Shown here: positions 20,201 through 31,418 of the stretch, piece after piece
How the letters are laid out: each line of letters begins with the position of its first letter
Position numbering within the stretch: the first letter of the stretch is position 1
Assembly (NCBI GenBank): GCA_947172415.1
Contig: OX359199.1
Span: forward strand, 1,886,001-1,950,000
DNA from: Chondrosia reniformis
Taxonomy: Eukaryota > Porifera > Demospongiae > Chondrillida > Chondrillidae
Length of the DNA stretch: 64,000 nucleotides
Reading direction: 5' to 3'
Notes under the pieces: model-generated
Database searches by the model: none
What the model saw: the letters and a program-made list of their open reading frames with translations, nothing else
What the model was told of the DNA's origin: nothing
Made by a program: the position numbers and the translations under genes

Positions 20201-23200
20201 TTAGTGTAAATTGCATGTTTAATCATTATTTTGTCCCCAAAAAGGTTGATTAGTGGGTTGGTGGATTATCGAGATGACACTGTATTAACATTTTGTTTTG
20301 TACATACCAACTTATACACTTTAGTCAGAAGGTATCAGCAGTATAGTGAGTTCTTCTACATATTTAGGAGACTGAAAAGCTTAAAATGTTTCTTGCTGAT
20401 CATAAAATGGAAGTAGAAAGGCTAGACAAGTTGAGACTGCGATTTGAAAATGTACAAGACAATAAGCTTGAAGTAAACATGCAAATTTTATGTATTGCCA
20501 ACTTCATAAAGTTGATTTTTGTGTATTCTTCTTATTTTTTACTTAAGGCTCTTGAAACGGAGAAAAAGCAACAATCAAAAATAATTGCAGACCTTAATTC
20601 AGAACTTGAAGAAAAAAAGACTGTTAGTCAGATAAAGTGCACTGTAGAGGTGCATGCTTAACTTAATATGTCCCAGACTAGTGGGTAATACATGTATATA
20701 GATTAGAATAGAAATGGCAAATGTCATTACAAGGTCCCTGTTTATACCAGCCATGACCTATAGGGCTGTACCCATTGTAAAGCAATAATAATAACAATAA
20801 TAACAATTTCACTCTGTCAGTCAATGCAATTAAAATTGAAATATAGTGGAACAGCCATGAAAATTAGTTATGACCCACTTCCTCAGACTTCTTTTAATTG
20901 ACAGATTATTTAGTGTAAATTGCATGTTTAATAATTATTTTGTCCTCAAAAAGGTTGATTAGTGGGTTGGTGGATTATCGAGATGACACTGTATTAACAA
21001 TTTTTGTTTTGTACATACCAACTTATACACTTTAGTCAGAAGGCAACAGCAGTATAGTGAGTTTTTCTATTTAGGAGACTGAAAAGCTTAAAATGTTTCT
21101 TGCTGATCATAAAATGGAAGTAGAATGGCTAGAGGAGTTGAGAGTGCGATTTGAAAATGAACTTGACGAACAAGATGATAAGCTTGAAGTAAACATGCAC
21201 ATTTTATGTATTGCCAACTTCATAAAGTTGATTTTTGTGTATTATTCTTCTTCTTTACTTAAGGCTCTTGAAACGGAGAAAAAGCAACAATCGGAAATAA
21301 TTGCAGATCTCAATTCAGAAGTTGAAGAAAAAAAGACTGTTAGTCAGATAAAGTGCACTGTAGAGGTGCATGCTTAACTTAATAAGTCCCAGACTAGGGG
21401 GTAATACATGTATATAGATTAGAATAGAAATGGCAAATGTCATTTCAAGGTCCCTGTTTATACCAGCCATGACCTATAGGGCTGTACCCATTGTAAAGCA
21501 ATAATAATAACAATATTAACAATTTCACTATATCAATCAATGCAATTAAAATTGAAATATAGTGGAACAGCCATGAAAATTAGTTATGGCCCACTTCCTC
21601 AGACTTCTTTTAATTAGCAGATTATTTAGTGTAAATTGCATGTTTAATAATTATTTTGTCCTCAAAAAGGCTGATTAGTGGTGTTGGTGGATTATCGAGA
21701 TGACACTGTATTAACATTTTGTTTTGTACATACCAACTTATACACTTTAGTCAGAAGGTATCAGCAGTATAGTCAGTTCTTCTACATATTTAGGAGACTG
21801 AAAAGCTTAAAATGTTTCTTGCTGATCATAAAATGGAAGTAGAAAGGCTAGAGGAGTTGAGAGTGCGATTTGAAAATGAACTTGACGAACAAGATGATAA
21901 GCTTGAAGTAAACATGCACATTTTATGTATTGCCAACTTCATAAAGTTGATTTTTGTGTATTATTCTTCTTCTTTACTTAAGGCTCTTGAAACGGAGAAA
22001 AAGCAACAATCAAAAATAATTGCAGACCTTAATTCAGAACTTGAAGAAAAAAAGACTGTTAGTCAGATAAAGTGCACTGTAGAGGTGCATGCTTAACTTA
22101 ATAAGTCCCAGACTAGGGGGTAATACATGTATATAGAATAGAATAGAAATGGCAAATGTCATTTCAAGGTCCCTCTTTATACCAGCCATGACCTATAGGG
22201 CTGTACCCATTGTAAACCAATAATAATAACAATAATAACAATTTCACTATATCAGTCAATGCAATTAAAATTGAAATATAGTGGAACAGCCATGAAAAGT
22301 AGTTATGACCCACTTCCTCAGACTTCTTTTAATTGACAGATTATTTAGTGTAAATTGCATGTTTAATAATTATTTTGTCCTCAAAAAGGTTTAGTGGGTT
22401 GGTGGATTATCGAGATGACACTGTATTAACAATTTTTGTTTTGTACATACCAACTTATACACTTTAGTCAGAAGGTATCAGCAGTATAGTGAGTTCTTCT
22501 ACATATTTAGGAGACTGAAAAGCTTAAGATGTTTCTTGCTGATCATAAAATGGAAGTAGAAAGGCTAGACAAGTTGAGACTGCGATTTGAAAATGTACAA
22601 GACGATAAGCTTGAAGTAAACATGCACATTTTATGTATTGCCAACTTCATAAAGTTGATTTTTGTGTATTCTTCTTATTTTTTACTTAAGGCTCTTGAAA
22701 CGGAGAAAAAGCAACAATCAAAAATAATTGCAGACCTTAATTCAGAACTTGAAGAAAAAAAGACTGTTAGTCAGATAAAGTGCACTGTAGAGGTGCATGC
22801 TTAACTTAATAAGTCCCAGACTAGTGGGTAATACATGTATATAGATTAGAATAGAAATGGCAAATGTCATTACAAGGTCCCTGTTTATACCAGCCATGAC
22901 CTATAGGGCTGTACCCATTGTAAAGCAATAATAATAACAATAATAACAATTTCACTCTATCAGTCAATGCAATTAAAATTGAAATATAGTGGAACAGCCA
23001 TGAAAAGTAGTTATGACCCACTTCCTCAGACTTCTTTTAATTGACAGATTATTTAGTGTAAATTGCATGTTTAATAATTATTTTGTCCTCAAAAAGGTTG
23101 ATTAGTGGGTTGGTGGATTATCGAGATGACACTGTATTAACAATTTTTGTTTTGTACATACCAACTTATACACTTTAGTCAGAAGGCAACAGCAGTATAG

Positions 23201-26200
23201 TGAGTTTTTCTATTTAGGAGACTGAAAAGCTTAAAATGTTTCTTGCTGATCATAAAATGGAAGTAGAATGGCTAGAGAAGTTGAGAGTGCGATTTGAAAA
23301 TGAACTTGACGAACAAGATGATAAGCTTGAAGTAAACATGCACATTTTATGTATTGCCAACTTCATAAAGTTGATTTTTGTGTATTCTTCTTCTTCTTTA
23401 CTTAAGGCTCTTGAAACGGAGAAAAAGCAACAATCGGAAATAATTGCAGATCTCAATTCAGAACTTGAAGAAAAAAAGACTGTTAGTCAGATAAAGTGCA
23501 CTGTAGAGGTGCATGCTTAACTTAATAAGTCCCAGACTAGGGGGTAATACATGTATATAGAATAGAATAGAAATGGCAAATGTCATTTCAAGGTCCCTGT
23601 TTATACCAGCCATGACCTATAGGGCTGTACCCATTGTAAAGCAATAATAATAACAATATTAACAATTTCACTATATCAATCAATGCAATTAAAATTGAAA
23701 TATAGTGGAACAGCCATGAAAATTAGTTATGGCCCACTTCCTCAGACTTCTTTTAATTAGCAGATTATTTAGTGTAAATTGCATGTTTAATAATTATTTT
23801 GTCCTCAAAAAGGCTGATTAGTGGTGTTGGTGGATTATCGAGATGACACTGTATTAACATTTTGTTTTGTACATACCAACTTATACACTTTAGTCAGAAG
23901 GTATCAGCAGTATAGTGAGTTCTTCTACATATTTAGGAGACTGAAAAGCTTAAGATGTTTCTTGCTGATCATAAAATGGAAGTAGAAAGGCTAGATAAGT
24001 TGAGACTGCGATTTGAAAATGTACAAGACGATAAGCTTGAAGTAAACATGCACATTTTATGTATTGCCAACTTCATAAAGTTGATTTTTGTGTATTCTTC
24101 TTATTTTTTACTTAAGGCTCTTGAAACGGAGAAAAAGCAACAATCGGAAATAATTGCAGACCTTAATTCAGAACTTGAAGAAAAAAAGACTGTTAGTCAG
24201 ATAAAGTGCACTGTAGAGGTGCATGCTTAACTTAATAAGTCCCTGACTAGGGGGTAATACATGTATATAGAATAGAATAGAAATGGCAAATGTCATTACA
24301 AGGTCCCTCTTTATACCAGCCATGACCTATAGGGCTGTACCCATTGTAAAGCAATAATAATAACAATAATAACAATTTCACTCTATCAGTCAATGCAATT
24401 AAAATTGAAATATAGTGGAACAGCCATGAAAATTAGTTATGACCCACTTCCTCAGACTTCTTTTAATTGGCAGATTATTTAGTGTAAATTGCATGTTTAA
24501 TAATTATTTTGTCCCCAAAAAAGCTGATTAGTGGGTTGGTGGATTATCGAGATGACACTGTATTAACATTTTGTTTTGTACATACCAACTTATACACTTT
24601 AGTCAGAAGGCAACAGCAGTATAGTGAGTTTTTCTATTTAGGAGACTGAAAAGCTTAAAATGTTTCTCGCTGATCATAAAATGGAAGTAAAATGGCTAGA
24701 GGAGTTGAGAGTGCGATTTGAAAATGAACTTGACGAACAAGATGATAAGCTTGAAGTAAACATGCACATTTTATGTATTGCCAACTTCATAAAGTTGATT
24801 TTTGTGTATTATTATTCTTCTTTACTTAAGGCTCTTGAAACGGAGAAAAAGCAACAATCGGAAATAATTGCAGATCTCAATTCAGAACTTGAAGAAAAAA
24901 AGACTGTTAGTCAGATAAAGTGCACTGTAGAGGTGCATGCTTAACTTAATAAGTCCCAGACTAGGGGGTAATACATGTATATAGAATAGAATAGAAATGG
25001 CAAATGTCATTACACGGTCCCCTGTTTATACCAGCCATGACCTATAGGGCTGTACCCATTGTAAACCAATAATAATAACAATAACAACAGTTTCACTATA
25101 TCAGTCAATGCAATTAAAATTGAAATATAGTGGAACAGCCATGAAAAGTAGTTATGACCCACTTCCTCAGACTTCTTTTAATTGACAGATTATTTAGTGT
25201 AAATTACATGTTTAATAATTATTTTGTCCCCAAAAAGGCTGATTAGTGGGTTGGTGGATTATCGAGATGACACTGTATTAACATTTTGTTTTGTACATAC
25301 CAACTTATACACTTTAGTCAGAAGGCAACAGTAGTATAGTGAGTTTTTCTATTTAGGAGACTGAAAAGCTTAAAATGTTTCTTGCTGATCATAAAATGGA
25401 AGTAGAAAGGCTAGAGGAGTTGAGAGTGCGATTTGAAAATGAGCTTGACGAACAAGACGATCTCATTAAAGTACATATGTACCTTCTTTCCACAGACTTT
25501 TGCCCACTTAGATGTACGTAAATATTGCTGAAGCCTAAAGTAAATTTAAAATCTTTTAGTATCTAGCTCCAACATATTTTTATATAATCTATAATATTCC
25601 ATGTACTTGTAATACACATTCCATTGCTAAACTAGTCATAAAATGGTGTAATGTTACAACGATATCAAGTAATTTGACCCAACCATCCTTGCTTTGGCTA
25701 AAATAACTCTGCCCTGAAGCTAATAACTATGTATTACAGCAATACTTCCATCACTTCTTTTACTTAGTATGAGTATCCTAGTTATTGCAATCAATGAACT
25801 TCCTAATTTGAATTACCTCCCTTTTTGTAATGTCTTCATTAACTGATTCAATACGTAGGCTTTAAGAAAAGATAACGAAACTCAAACTAAAGAAATTGCA
25901 AAACTTAATTCTGAACTAGAAAGAAAAGTAAAGGTATGCATATGACACTCTCTGAAAATATCTGCACATGAGCATTCCATTATACCTTATACGTGGGTCA
26001 TTACTTACAATACTAAGGTGGTACCTGATCCATTGCTTTTGGATTGCCTAATTAAGAAGCTGAAGTGTGCTATTTGCATTTATTGTTACTATTTTCCCAT
26101 CTTTCAAGTTTGGGCATTGCTTTCACAGTACCCTAGTAAAACTATCTGTGTATCAGAAGTAGTAGATTGTGTTTTTATTGTGTGAGGTTTTCACTTGTAT

Positions 26201-27761
26201 ACGTACATACCTATATATGTTTTTTCTCAGCAAAATAGTTCATCCTGGAAAGATTTACATGGAGAGCCTCAAGTGATAAATCATCCTCTAATAAAGCAAC
26301 CTGTAAGTCACGAATACTCAAATACACATCCTTTTACATTTTATGTGTTTTCTTAAACATTGATAATGGAAATTCATGTTGCTGTAAGGAAGACTTAGTA
26401 AATTTTGCAACATGTAGAAATTTTAATCAATGAAAGGTAGATAGCTCAGGATTTTGACTATGAGGTATTTTGTTTTAGGATTATAATCAGGTCTTAAGGA
26501 TGAAAGAATGGCTTAAGGAACAAAATATGAGATTGACATCAGAAAGGGATCAGTTGCTTGGGAAAACAGAGGACCTGCTTGAGGAAAATAAAGTACAGTA
26601 TACATCTTATAGTATATACAGTTCCCTCTGTAACATATCACTAGATAAAAAGGGATACTTATCTGTATGTAAATTTAGTGTTTGTATAATGTAAAACTTG
26701 ATATGATAATACTTTCTTCTATCTACGTACGTTGCAAAGATTGAACCTTGCAAAATTAATGATGTATTATATCTATTATAGAAATTAAAGGTACACAACA
26801 GAAAATTGGAAATATGGCTTCAGAAACATCAGCCTCCCTCCAAACAGGTTAGGTCAAAGGTATGTCATTCACATACTAGATTTAAACATTCCTTAGGAAG
26901 AGGCCTAAATGTACTGGTTATTACTGAATAGTTGTCAAAATGTTTGGTTGTATAATTTTAAACTTTGGTTATTGTCGCGCTCATATGAAGTAAACGCAAA
27001 TATCCTTTTTGCATATTTTCACCAAGGTGATATTGCCTACGTATGTGCATACCTTCATTCAACAATACTTTCTCATTTTCTTCAGGATGCTGTTGGCAGG
27101 ACTCTTGAAGAACCTATAGGTTTGTTTAAGTTGCCAAATGATTCACCCTACCAGATTAACTTGTATATTATATAACAGACACTGTAGGGTACGGTGTTGG
27201 CATTACTATGGAAATGGAGAACCTCCATTTGCGAAGCAAAATTGGGCTCTTCAAGCAAAATGAAGAAAAGCTTCTTGCTAAAATGTAAGTTTTGTAGTTG
27301 GATATGCATAGCTATTAGGGATTATTTCTTCCTTTAGTATTACCTCATTTCATACCTCTGTGGATATAGTTAGCAGCTAGCAGATGTGCTAACAGATATG
27401 TCTAACAATACGTATGTACTCGGAGGGTTACACTGTATCAATAGTTTTTTCTATATTTAAATAGAAAAGAGCTAGAAGAAATGAAATTCAAATCAGATGA
27501 TGCGAGTGAGAAATACCAGATAAATATAGAAGAACTTGGGTTTACTGCTTCCAAAGAGTGCCAAACAGATCCAGTTGAAATAGTTGCTTGCCCTGAGGCC
27601 TTGGACAAAGTAACTGAGTAAGTGAATTATATATATACATAAAACTATGTCGTTACCATAGTGTGTACCAACTGTGTAGGTCATGCCAAGTGAGACTAGG
27701 AAGTGGTTTCTGGGATGAAACTATTACACATGAAAAACTTGGTAAATGCGAGCAGCAATAG
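14111..27761 (+). CDS. Kinesin-7 / CENP-E-like motor, copy 1 (complete model)
   Basis: Exons before the array: 14111-14163, 14237-14277, 14339-14428, 14493-14614, 14680-14733, 14913-14972, 15050-15131, 15223-15341, 15630-15763, 16142-16268, 16743-16907, 17164-17268, 17536-17685, 17756-18061. Then 20 array exons from 18409 to 25470, 25859-25933, 26231-26302, 26479-26592, 26782-26859, 27086-27119, 27179-27284, 27465-27617, 27680-27761 (TAG). All phases agree; 1394 aa. The motor has P-loop GQTATGKT (68-75), switch I NDRSSRSH (178-185), switch II DLAGSER (211-217) and the CENP-E-like [10 protein letters not shown]. The neck [21 protein letters not shown] is kinesin-7 style. Residues 537-1182 are coiled coil. 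A plus-end motor in chromosome congression is inferred. Odd points: strand beta-1 region about 20 residues short; intron 7 starts GC; TQT and CQTD motifs resemble LC8 dynein-light-chain sites. Confidence 0.85.
14173..14206. repeat. (GATA)n microsatellite in kinesin intron 1, copy 1
   Basis: Perfect TAGA/GATA tetranucleotide run within a 73-bp intron. Run length differs in the other gene copies (about 43 bp at 37783-37826 and 26 bp at 56087-56112), which helps tell the copies apart in reads. Confidence 0.85.
16488..16610 (+). repeat. Second, degraded hammerhead-like repeat in kinesin intron
   Basis: GCTGATGAAGGCCTTTAGG followed by TTGAAATGTTC at about 16492-16522 matches the 9600 repeat with substitutions in the GAAAC box. 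Downstream TTCATTATGATTGTAACAAA is also shared. Copies are at 40118-40235 and 58391-58505. It is likely a truncated retroelement 3' end. Confidence 0.4.
17466..17905 (+). repeat. 220-bp tandem duplication containing a kinesin exon
   Basis: Two adjacent 220-bp copies each contain the acceptor CCAG|ATCCTAGG and the exon start. In the first copy the exon ends at 17685 because the next bases are GTATGT, a donor created at the junction. In the second the equivalent bases are GTAGCT and the exon reads through to 18061. Both exons are phase 0 (50 and 102 codons), so both can be spliced in, or either used alternatively. The encoded segment includes RRASF and an acidic SGDELDD stretch. The same duplication is at 41095-41534 and 59329-59768. 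Confidence 0.85.
18139..18290. mobile_element. pogo/Tigger-like MITE end in kinesin intron
   Basis: TACAGTGCAACCTTGATTAT begins a stretch with four direct repeats of TTTATCCGAAC and, further on, their reverse complements (GGATATGGATAAACCGAGG). TACAGTnnAACCT...GATTATCCG is the usual style of pogo/Tigger-type terminal repeats. A matching opposite end (GGATTATCGAGATGACACTG, then TA) occurs at 18835-18854 and again in every array unit. The left end occurs only here and at 41764 and 60002 in the other gene copies. Confidence 0.55.
18341..25470 (+). repeat. Kinesin coiled-coil tandem array, copy 1 (~10 units of 705-719 bp)
   Basis: Exon A starts at 18938, 19649, 20368, 21075, 21794, 22511, 23218, 23937, 24642 and 25357. 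It is 114 bp ([20 protein letters not shown] ... DEQDDKLE), or 105 bp at 20368, 22511 and 23937 ([10 protein letters not shown] form). Exon B is 75 bp ([20 protein letters not shown] ... EEKKT), first at 18409-18483, and follows each A. A+B is 63 residues, nine heptads. Donors are GTAAAC after A and GTTAGT after B; acceptors are TTTAG and CTTAAG. The last A ends DDLIK and pairs with the diverged B at 25859, which looks like the ancestral unit. Introns also repeat, including an AAT/AAC run and a MITE-like right end. Confidence 0.9.
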
Positions 27762-28270
27762 ACATTTACGTACGTATATATATAACAAGTTCTATTAAAA
27801 TGAAAGGGTTAGCGGAATATATAAGTTTGTTGTAGAACTGAGCAATTACTATTTACTAATTGCACATTAACACAAACAATCATTGCTAATTATTTTTTCA
27901 ATCAATTATTGTATAACTTTACATATATGTGTATAACTATTCATTTGTCATGTTTTAATAGAAGAAAAAAAATTAAATGATTAAAATTACAATTTCTAAT
28001 ACATTATTATTTTATTTAACCTATAAGATATATATTATCAAGAAGGAATTATAATATAAATATAAATTAATAAATAATATAATTATAATTTCTAATATAA
28101 ATTTAAATCTCTCAAATTAGAGAGTTTTGACAGATTTTCAAGATACATAGATATTTTCAGGTACCATTCAAAACTGACAATTCATGCAACATATCTCTAG
28201 ATCTGCATGAGGGACCTTCCCACTTTGAGGTCATCAACGTAATATTACTACAAATATAAAGACGTTAAAC
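27762..28270. other. AT-rich kinesin 3' flank
   Basis: Very AT-rich, with no gene. About 100 bp at 27990-28095 lie between two ACAATTTCTAATA/TAATTTCTAATA direct repeats. Copy 2 has a single repeat and lacks the interval (49850-49870), consistent with a slippage deletion there. The duplication junction is near 28262-28270. Confidence 0.5.
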
Positions 28271-28565
28271 CTAGAAAACTTTGAATGAGGACAAGATGTT
28301 ATGCAATATAAATGAATAGCTGACACTCAGTAATGATTAATTGTATTGCTTTGGAGGGGACTTTAAGATCAAGAGCTCATCTTAAGCTCAGATGTCTCAT
28401 CAGCGGACTCTGGATTTACCCCACCCACTCATGTCTCCTGAGGATCTCGATGAGCTGATGGGTGGAACCAAATTTCACCTATTGGGAACCAGAGTCCCCC
28501 CTGGCCACTCAAAAATATATAACTTCATAGATGGAGCTTGATCTACATGTACTGTATATACGTAG

Positions 28566-31418
28566 GTGGCCTGCTATAGTGTGTGAAGGGGATGATGGAG
28601 ACTGGAACATTCAAGAAGAAGATGAGGATAGAGATATTGTTAGAGTGTATCATGTTCTCTTTCTTGGCAAAGTGAAGTCGAGGGCCTGGGTTGAAGACGA
28701 CAAGGTAAGCAAACACTTACACCATGAGCAGCACCACACTGAACCACATCTCCTAGTGAATATCCTGGCATATCTGTGTTGTGCAGGATGTACATTTGTG
28801 TGATGTTGCATAACTAGTAGAGGTTGGCACATTCATAAGATTATATATACTGTATATGTAATACCATATATGTATAGATAGAACCTTACAGTTTACATTG
28901 TACTCTAAGTGGCCCAAAAATTCAAGGAGGTCCACAGCTGGCCTTTGCAAAGAGGGAGGCAAAAGATCTAATAGATGCAAATGACAAGGAGAGACTCAAA
29001 ATCTGCAGAGAAGCTCTCAGCAAACTTAATAAGCCACCCAAGTCAACTCACAAAGTGACCAGTACCACTGACACTTCTGTACTGTTACCAAGGAAGGCAG
29101 CACAAGAGCACTCCAGCACAAGGACTCCAGGAAAGTCATTGTCTTCTTCATGTTCTTCAGATCAAATGGTTCCAGATCCTGCTCTTATTGGTAAGATAGG
29201 AGAGCCAAAAAGATAAAAACTGAACACACACTATATAGTTGAGTGATTGATTTTCATATGCAATACTTATTTTATTTCAGTGATATAATTGTGTGTTCAA
29301 TAAAGTAGAAATTCAACTGATAACCAGGTGTCTACTTCCTGTCTAAACTCCAGCTACATACGAGCCATGCACACATAACACACCATTTTTTCAACATGCT
29401 ACGTCTACTTTAGAGTAAAAATCCTATAGGGAACTATACTTAGTGAGAACTTTGGATGAGGATACAAGAGTTTCTTTCTACTTCTCTTCTTCTTATTGAT
29501 CTTTGTGAGTCCTGCTTTCATACATGCCAAGGATTCACAGAAGATCAAGATAAAGAAAAAGACAAAGACTCCCAGGATCACTGATGAAGGGTGGAATTCC
29601 CAGAAACGGCTGTCTGACCCAGTGGAGAAGAAGATGAAAGAAGGAAGAAAAGACTACTGTATCTTCATCTAAAGCTCTCGGTTTAGTTCCCCTATAGGCT
29701 CTTTTTACAGAATAGGCATATAGCATGTAGGAAAATGGTATCTTAGTTTTTTTCATGTACTGTATGTAAGAAGCACAAACTTGTATTTAAGGTATTTCAT
29801 TATCCATTTGAAGATGAACTCCTTGAGCTGGAAAATCATTGTGACATAGAGGATCTACAAAAGTTGGTCCATGACCTTGACAAAGATATAACTGAAATAG
29901 AGGATGACATTTTTAAGGGGTCCGTCTGCGGTGAAGAGAGAGCTATCACAAACACAGTTCAACCTGTCCAAATTGGAGAACACAAGTAAGTGTTGCTCTC
30001 ACAATTAAAACAACAGCTTAACAGGTGATATATGTCCCATTTTACAGGTGCCAGGAAATGTTGGCTTCTTTGGATGATGACTGGCAACAAATGATGCACA
30101 ACTTAGCAGACATTGATAGTAAGCATATGTGCATAAATATCACCTCATATATATGCATTATACCTACTGTGCACCACACATACCTTTTTATATGTACATG
30201 TGTATATTAAAGGAATGGCAATTTTTAGTAGTGACATTTTATTCTATTCTAATACATACATACCTTATAGTGCATGGTATATTTTTTCAAGAGGCAAGGA
30301 TTCCATTCAAATTATGAAGCATATTACCTCAAAATTTTATTTATAATAATAGAGTGCATGTATACGAGTAATCCTTGAAAATTAAACTATGGAAGAGCTT
30401 TCTATGAATATATATCCTCATAAAAATTTCCCACTCTATGGTAATTGTATCATGTCACCATTACGTTTGCTATCACTTAACATTTATCATTAAATGCATG
30501 TGTATAAAGATTGCAAGTTTTCACCTCATCCATGATCTGTTGACAAGCATTCATTTGGCACCTCGGTAATTCCATATACTGTACTAGTTCAATTAAACAC
30601 CTTAAGCTTCATCTTGCATTCTTTTAATCACTGTATTTAACCTATACCTGTAATTAGGATTAATCGCAATCTATATATTACCCTCACATTTCAATTCCCA
30701 ATATACACTAAATATGACAATATTAATAGAATTATTTGTCTGAATTTGTTATATATTTTCATGTATTATAGATATTATTGGAAATCTGAAATAATTGACA
30801 AGTTTGGAGCAATATAGTGTTTAAAGTGTATAGAGTATTTATTCCCGCAACAACTGTAATTTATGTTCTATGTATGATATATATATCAATGTATTATAGA
30901 TTCTTTCTATTTATAGTAGCTGGTAGTTTTAATGTGCATGTAAAATGTACATTGTTTATGCTGAGGATCAGAACCAGTGATAACCTAAGAGTATATTATT
31001 ATACTCAGCATAAATCAAACCAAGTCATTAACTCCACACCATATAGCCTTTGCAGGCTTTGTGCAATTAACTCCCTCTTCACATTTCTAAGACCAGATAA
31101 AGAGTTTCACAAGTCATAATGATCAAGTAAATTGAAACAGAAAACATGACATTGTACAAAATGTTATATATAAGTAAGGATGGCAGTGCTGCTACAGTGC
31201 AATATAAGACACTCTCAAGCAGTTCTCCTTGCGAAGAATGCTGTCACCTTATAGACGATAGCATTATATCTTAATAGCTGTCAGTGACCGGTCAGAATGT
31301 CATTATGACCCTCATAAGAGCTTCCTTTTTTGGTCAAAGGACCTGGATTGCTGATTCAGAACTTCTCTTGGACCTGACGGTTTTCCAAGATGCATGCTTA
31401 TCCATGCAACTGCCTTAA
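28566..31418 (+). pseudogene. 5'-truncated ZCWPW-like copy 2
   Basis: Only exons equivalent to 4-8 of the full gene are present: 28566-28704, 28878-29190, 29814-29985, 30048-30118, 31285-31418. They are almost unchanged in sequence, splice sites and phase. The start codon, the whole CW finger and the first half of the PWWP domain (GDLVWAKLGGW) are missing because the duplication begins inside intron 3. No replacement first exon is evident in 28270-28565. It could be transcribed as a read-through with an upstream exon, but as it stands it cannot make a CW or complete PWWP fold. Confidence 0.75.
29403..29758. repeat. Inverted short-repeat pair, copy 2
   Basis: Same inverted arrangement as at 5545-5900, inside the equivalent intron of the truncated ZCWPW copy, with essentially identical sequence. 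Confidence 0.55.

Larger units (their letters stand above)
4345..28270. repeat. Tandem segmental duplication, copy 1 (~23.9 kb)
   Basis: From about 4345 the sequence aligns with 28270 onward, through ZCWPW exons, membrane gene and kinesin to the kinesin 3' flank. The left edge (to ~4700) is poorly conserved with indels, then identity rises to about 98-99% by eye. The breakpoint lies in ZCWPW intron 3, so copy 2 lacks the first three exons. Most of the length difference from copy 2 comes from the kinesin array. Confidence 0.85.

Noticed and set aside
23250..23456. Ser-rich minus-strand frame within the array
   Set aside because: Antisense of the coiled-coil exons; present only where the unit variant happens to lack stops.
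18938..25470. CRISPR array or classical satellite
   Set aside because: Units are ~715 bp with exons and splice sites in a eukaryotic gene, not short direct repeats with unique spacers or non-coding satellite DNA.
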